Below, piece after piece: positions 13,624-13,795 of a DNA stretch of 13,795 nucleotides. A program made the position numbers and the translations under genes. How positions within the stretch are numbered: the first letter of the stretch is position 1; each line of letters starts with the position of its first letter. Below the pieces are notes generated by a model. It ran no database searches. It had not been told where the DNA came from and saw only the letters and a list, made by a program, of their open reading frames with translations. This stretch comes from Acidobacteriota bacterium (lineage in GTDB: Bacteria > Acidobacteriota > Terriglobia > Terriglobales > Acidobacteriaceae): contig JAJXYW010000129.1 in the NCBI GenBank assembly GCA_021780415.1, positions 1-13,795 of the forward strand, in the 5' to 3' direction.

Positions 13624-13795
13624 ATGGACAGGAGGCAAAAAGTGGAACTATTCGAAGTGATGCGGCGAGAGTACGCGGCCGGAGAGACGATTCAGGGACT
13701 ATCGACGAAGCACGGTGTGCACCGGCGGATGGTGCGGCAGGCGCTTGCCAGCGCGATTCCTCGGGAACGAAAAGCGGTGGTCGGAGAAGCGCCGC
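13624..13795 (+). CDS. istA: IstA, IS21-family transposase (N-terminal part, runs off the right edge)
   Basis: This frame reads [17 protein letters not shown] and continues with an N-terminal helix-turn-helix, including [20 protein letters not shown] (about 23-42), a pattern typical of IS21 IstA proteins; the DDE integrase core would follow outside the window. The frame stays open to the edge. Two starts are possible: ATG 13624, six bases after TAAGGA, or GTG 13642, six bases after AGGAGG. Both sites look functional; the ATG is chosen. IstA cuts and joins DNA ends with help from the ATPase IstB, usually the next gene. Confidence 0.88.
   Translation, partial: MDRRQKVELFEVMRREYAAGETIQGLSTKHGVHRRMVRQALASAIPRERKAVVGEAP

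Larger units (their letters stand above)
13542..13795 (+). mobile_element. IS21-family insertion sequence, left end (runs off the right edge)
   Basis: The istA start and the terminal-type repeats with TGGCCCA identify an IS21-family left end. The exact tip is uncertain; TG at 13542 or 13545 are the best candidates. The right end, istB and target duplication are outside the window. Confidence 0.8.

Overview
The window looks like chromosome from a GC-rich Acidobacteriota, most likely of the Granulicella/Edaphobacter/Terriglobus type. This is an inference from protein character, frequent TTG/GTG starts, a Hanks-type kinase beside partner-switch genes, and a short repeat whose translation (SFRSEAKE) I remember as common in that group. 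No rRNA, tRNA or CRISPR array was seen. No stretch over 300 bases lacks a gene or gene remnant.

Layout: (1) 1-1644 holds the N-terminal part of a Ser/Thr protein kinase running off the left edge and, divergent from it, a stand-alone receiver-domain response regulator. (2) 1682-8419, all on the minus strand, is a complete high-affinity K+ uptake locus in the order kdpD (N-terminal half only), kdpE, a gap with a repeated operator-like motif, an unnamed 32-residue membrane peptide, kdpF, kdpA, kdpB, a 163-base repetitive spacer, kdpC. (3) 8436-9878 on the plus strand encodes the part that the short KdpD lacks: a DUF4118 membrane sensor histidine kinase, whose start lies 16 bases from the kdpD start. 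KdpD is thus split into two proteins made from opposite strands. (4) 9953-12583 holds two divergent partner-switching pairs: a GAF-SpoIIE phosphatase with an RsbW-type ATPase (minus strand), and a second RsbW-type ATPase with a STAS antagonist (plus strand). No sigma factor is present. (5) 12731-13795 is scarred DNA: the 5' fragment of a carboxymuconolactone-decarboxylase-like gene, a two-gene minus-strand cassette with an ATGA overlap whose first gene has lost its 5' end, and the left end of an IS21-family element with the start of istA.

Working model (inference): under K+ limitation or osmotic stress, the DUF4118 kinase and the soluble KdpD ATP-binding/USP protein together control KdpE. KdpE then drives the FABC pump operon, perhaps through the repeated motif at 6539-6583. 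The neighbouring phosphatase/kinase/STAS genes look like a general stress partner switch acting on a sigma factor or other target elsewhere. The most interesting points are the split, inverted KdpD, the extra small membrane gene ahead of kdpF, and the repeat-filled kdpB-kdpC spacer.
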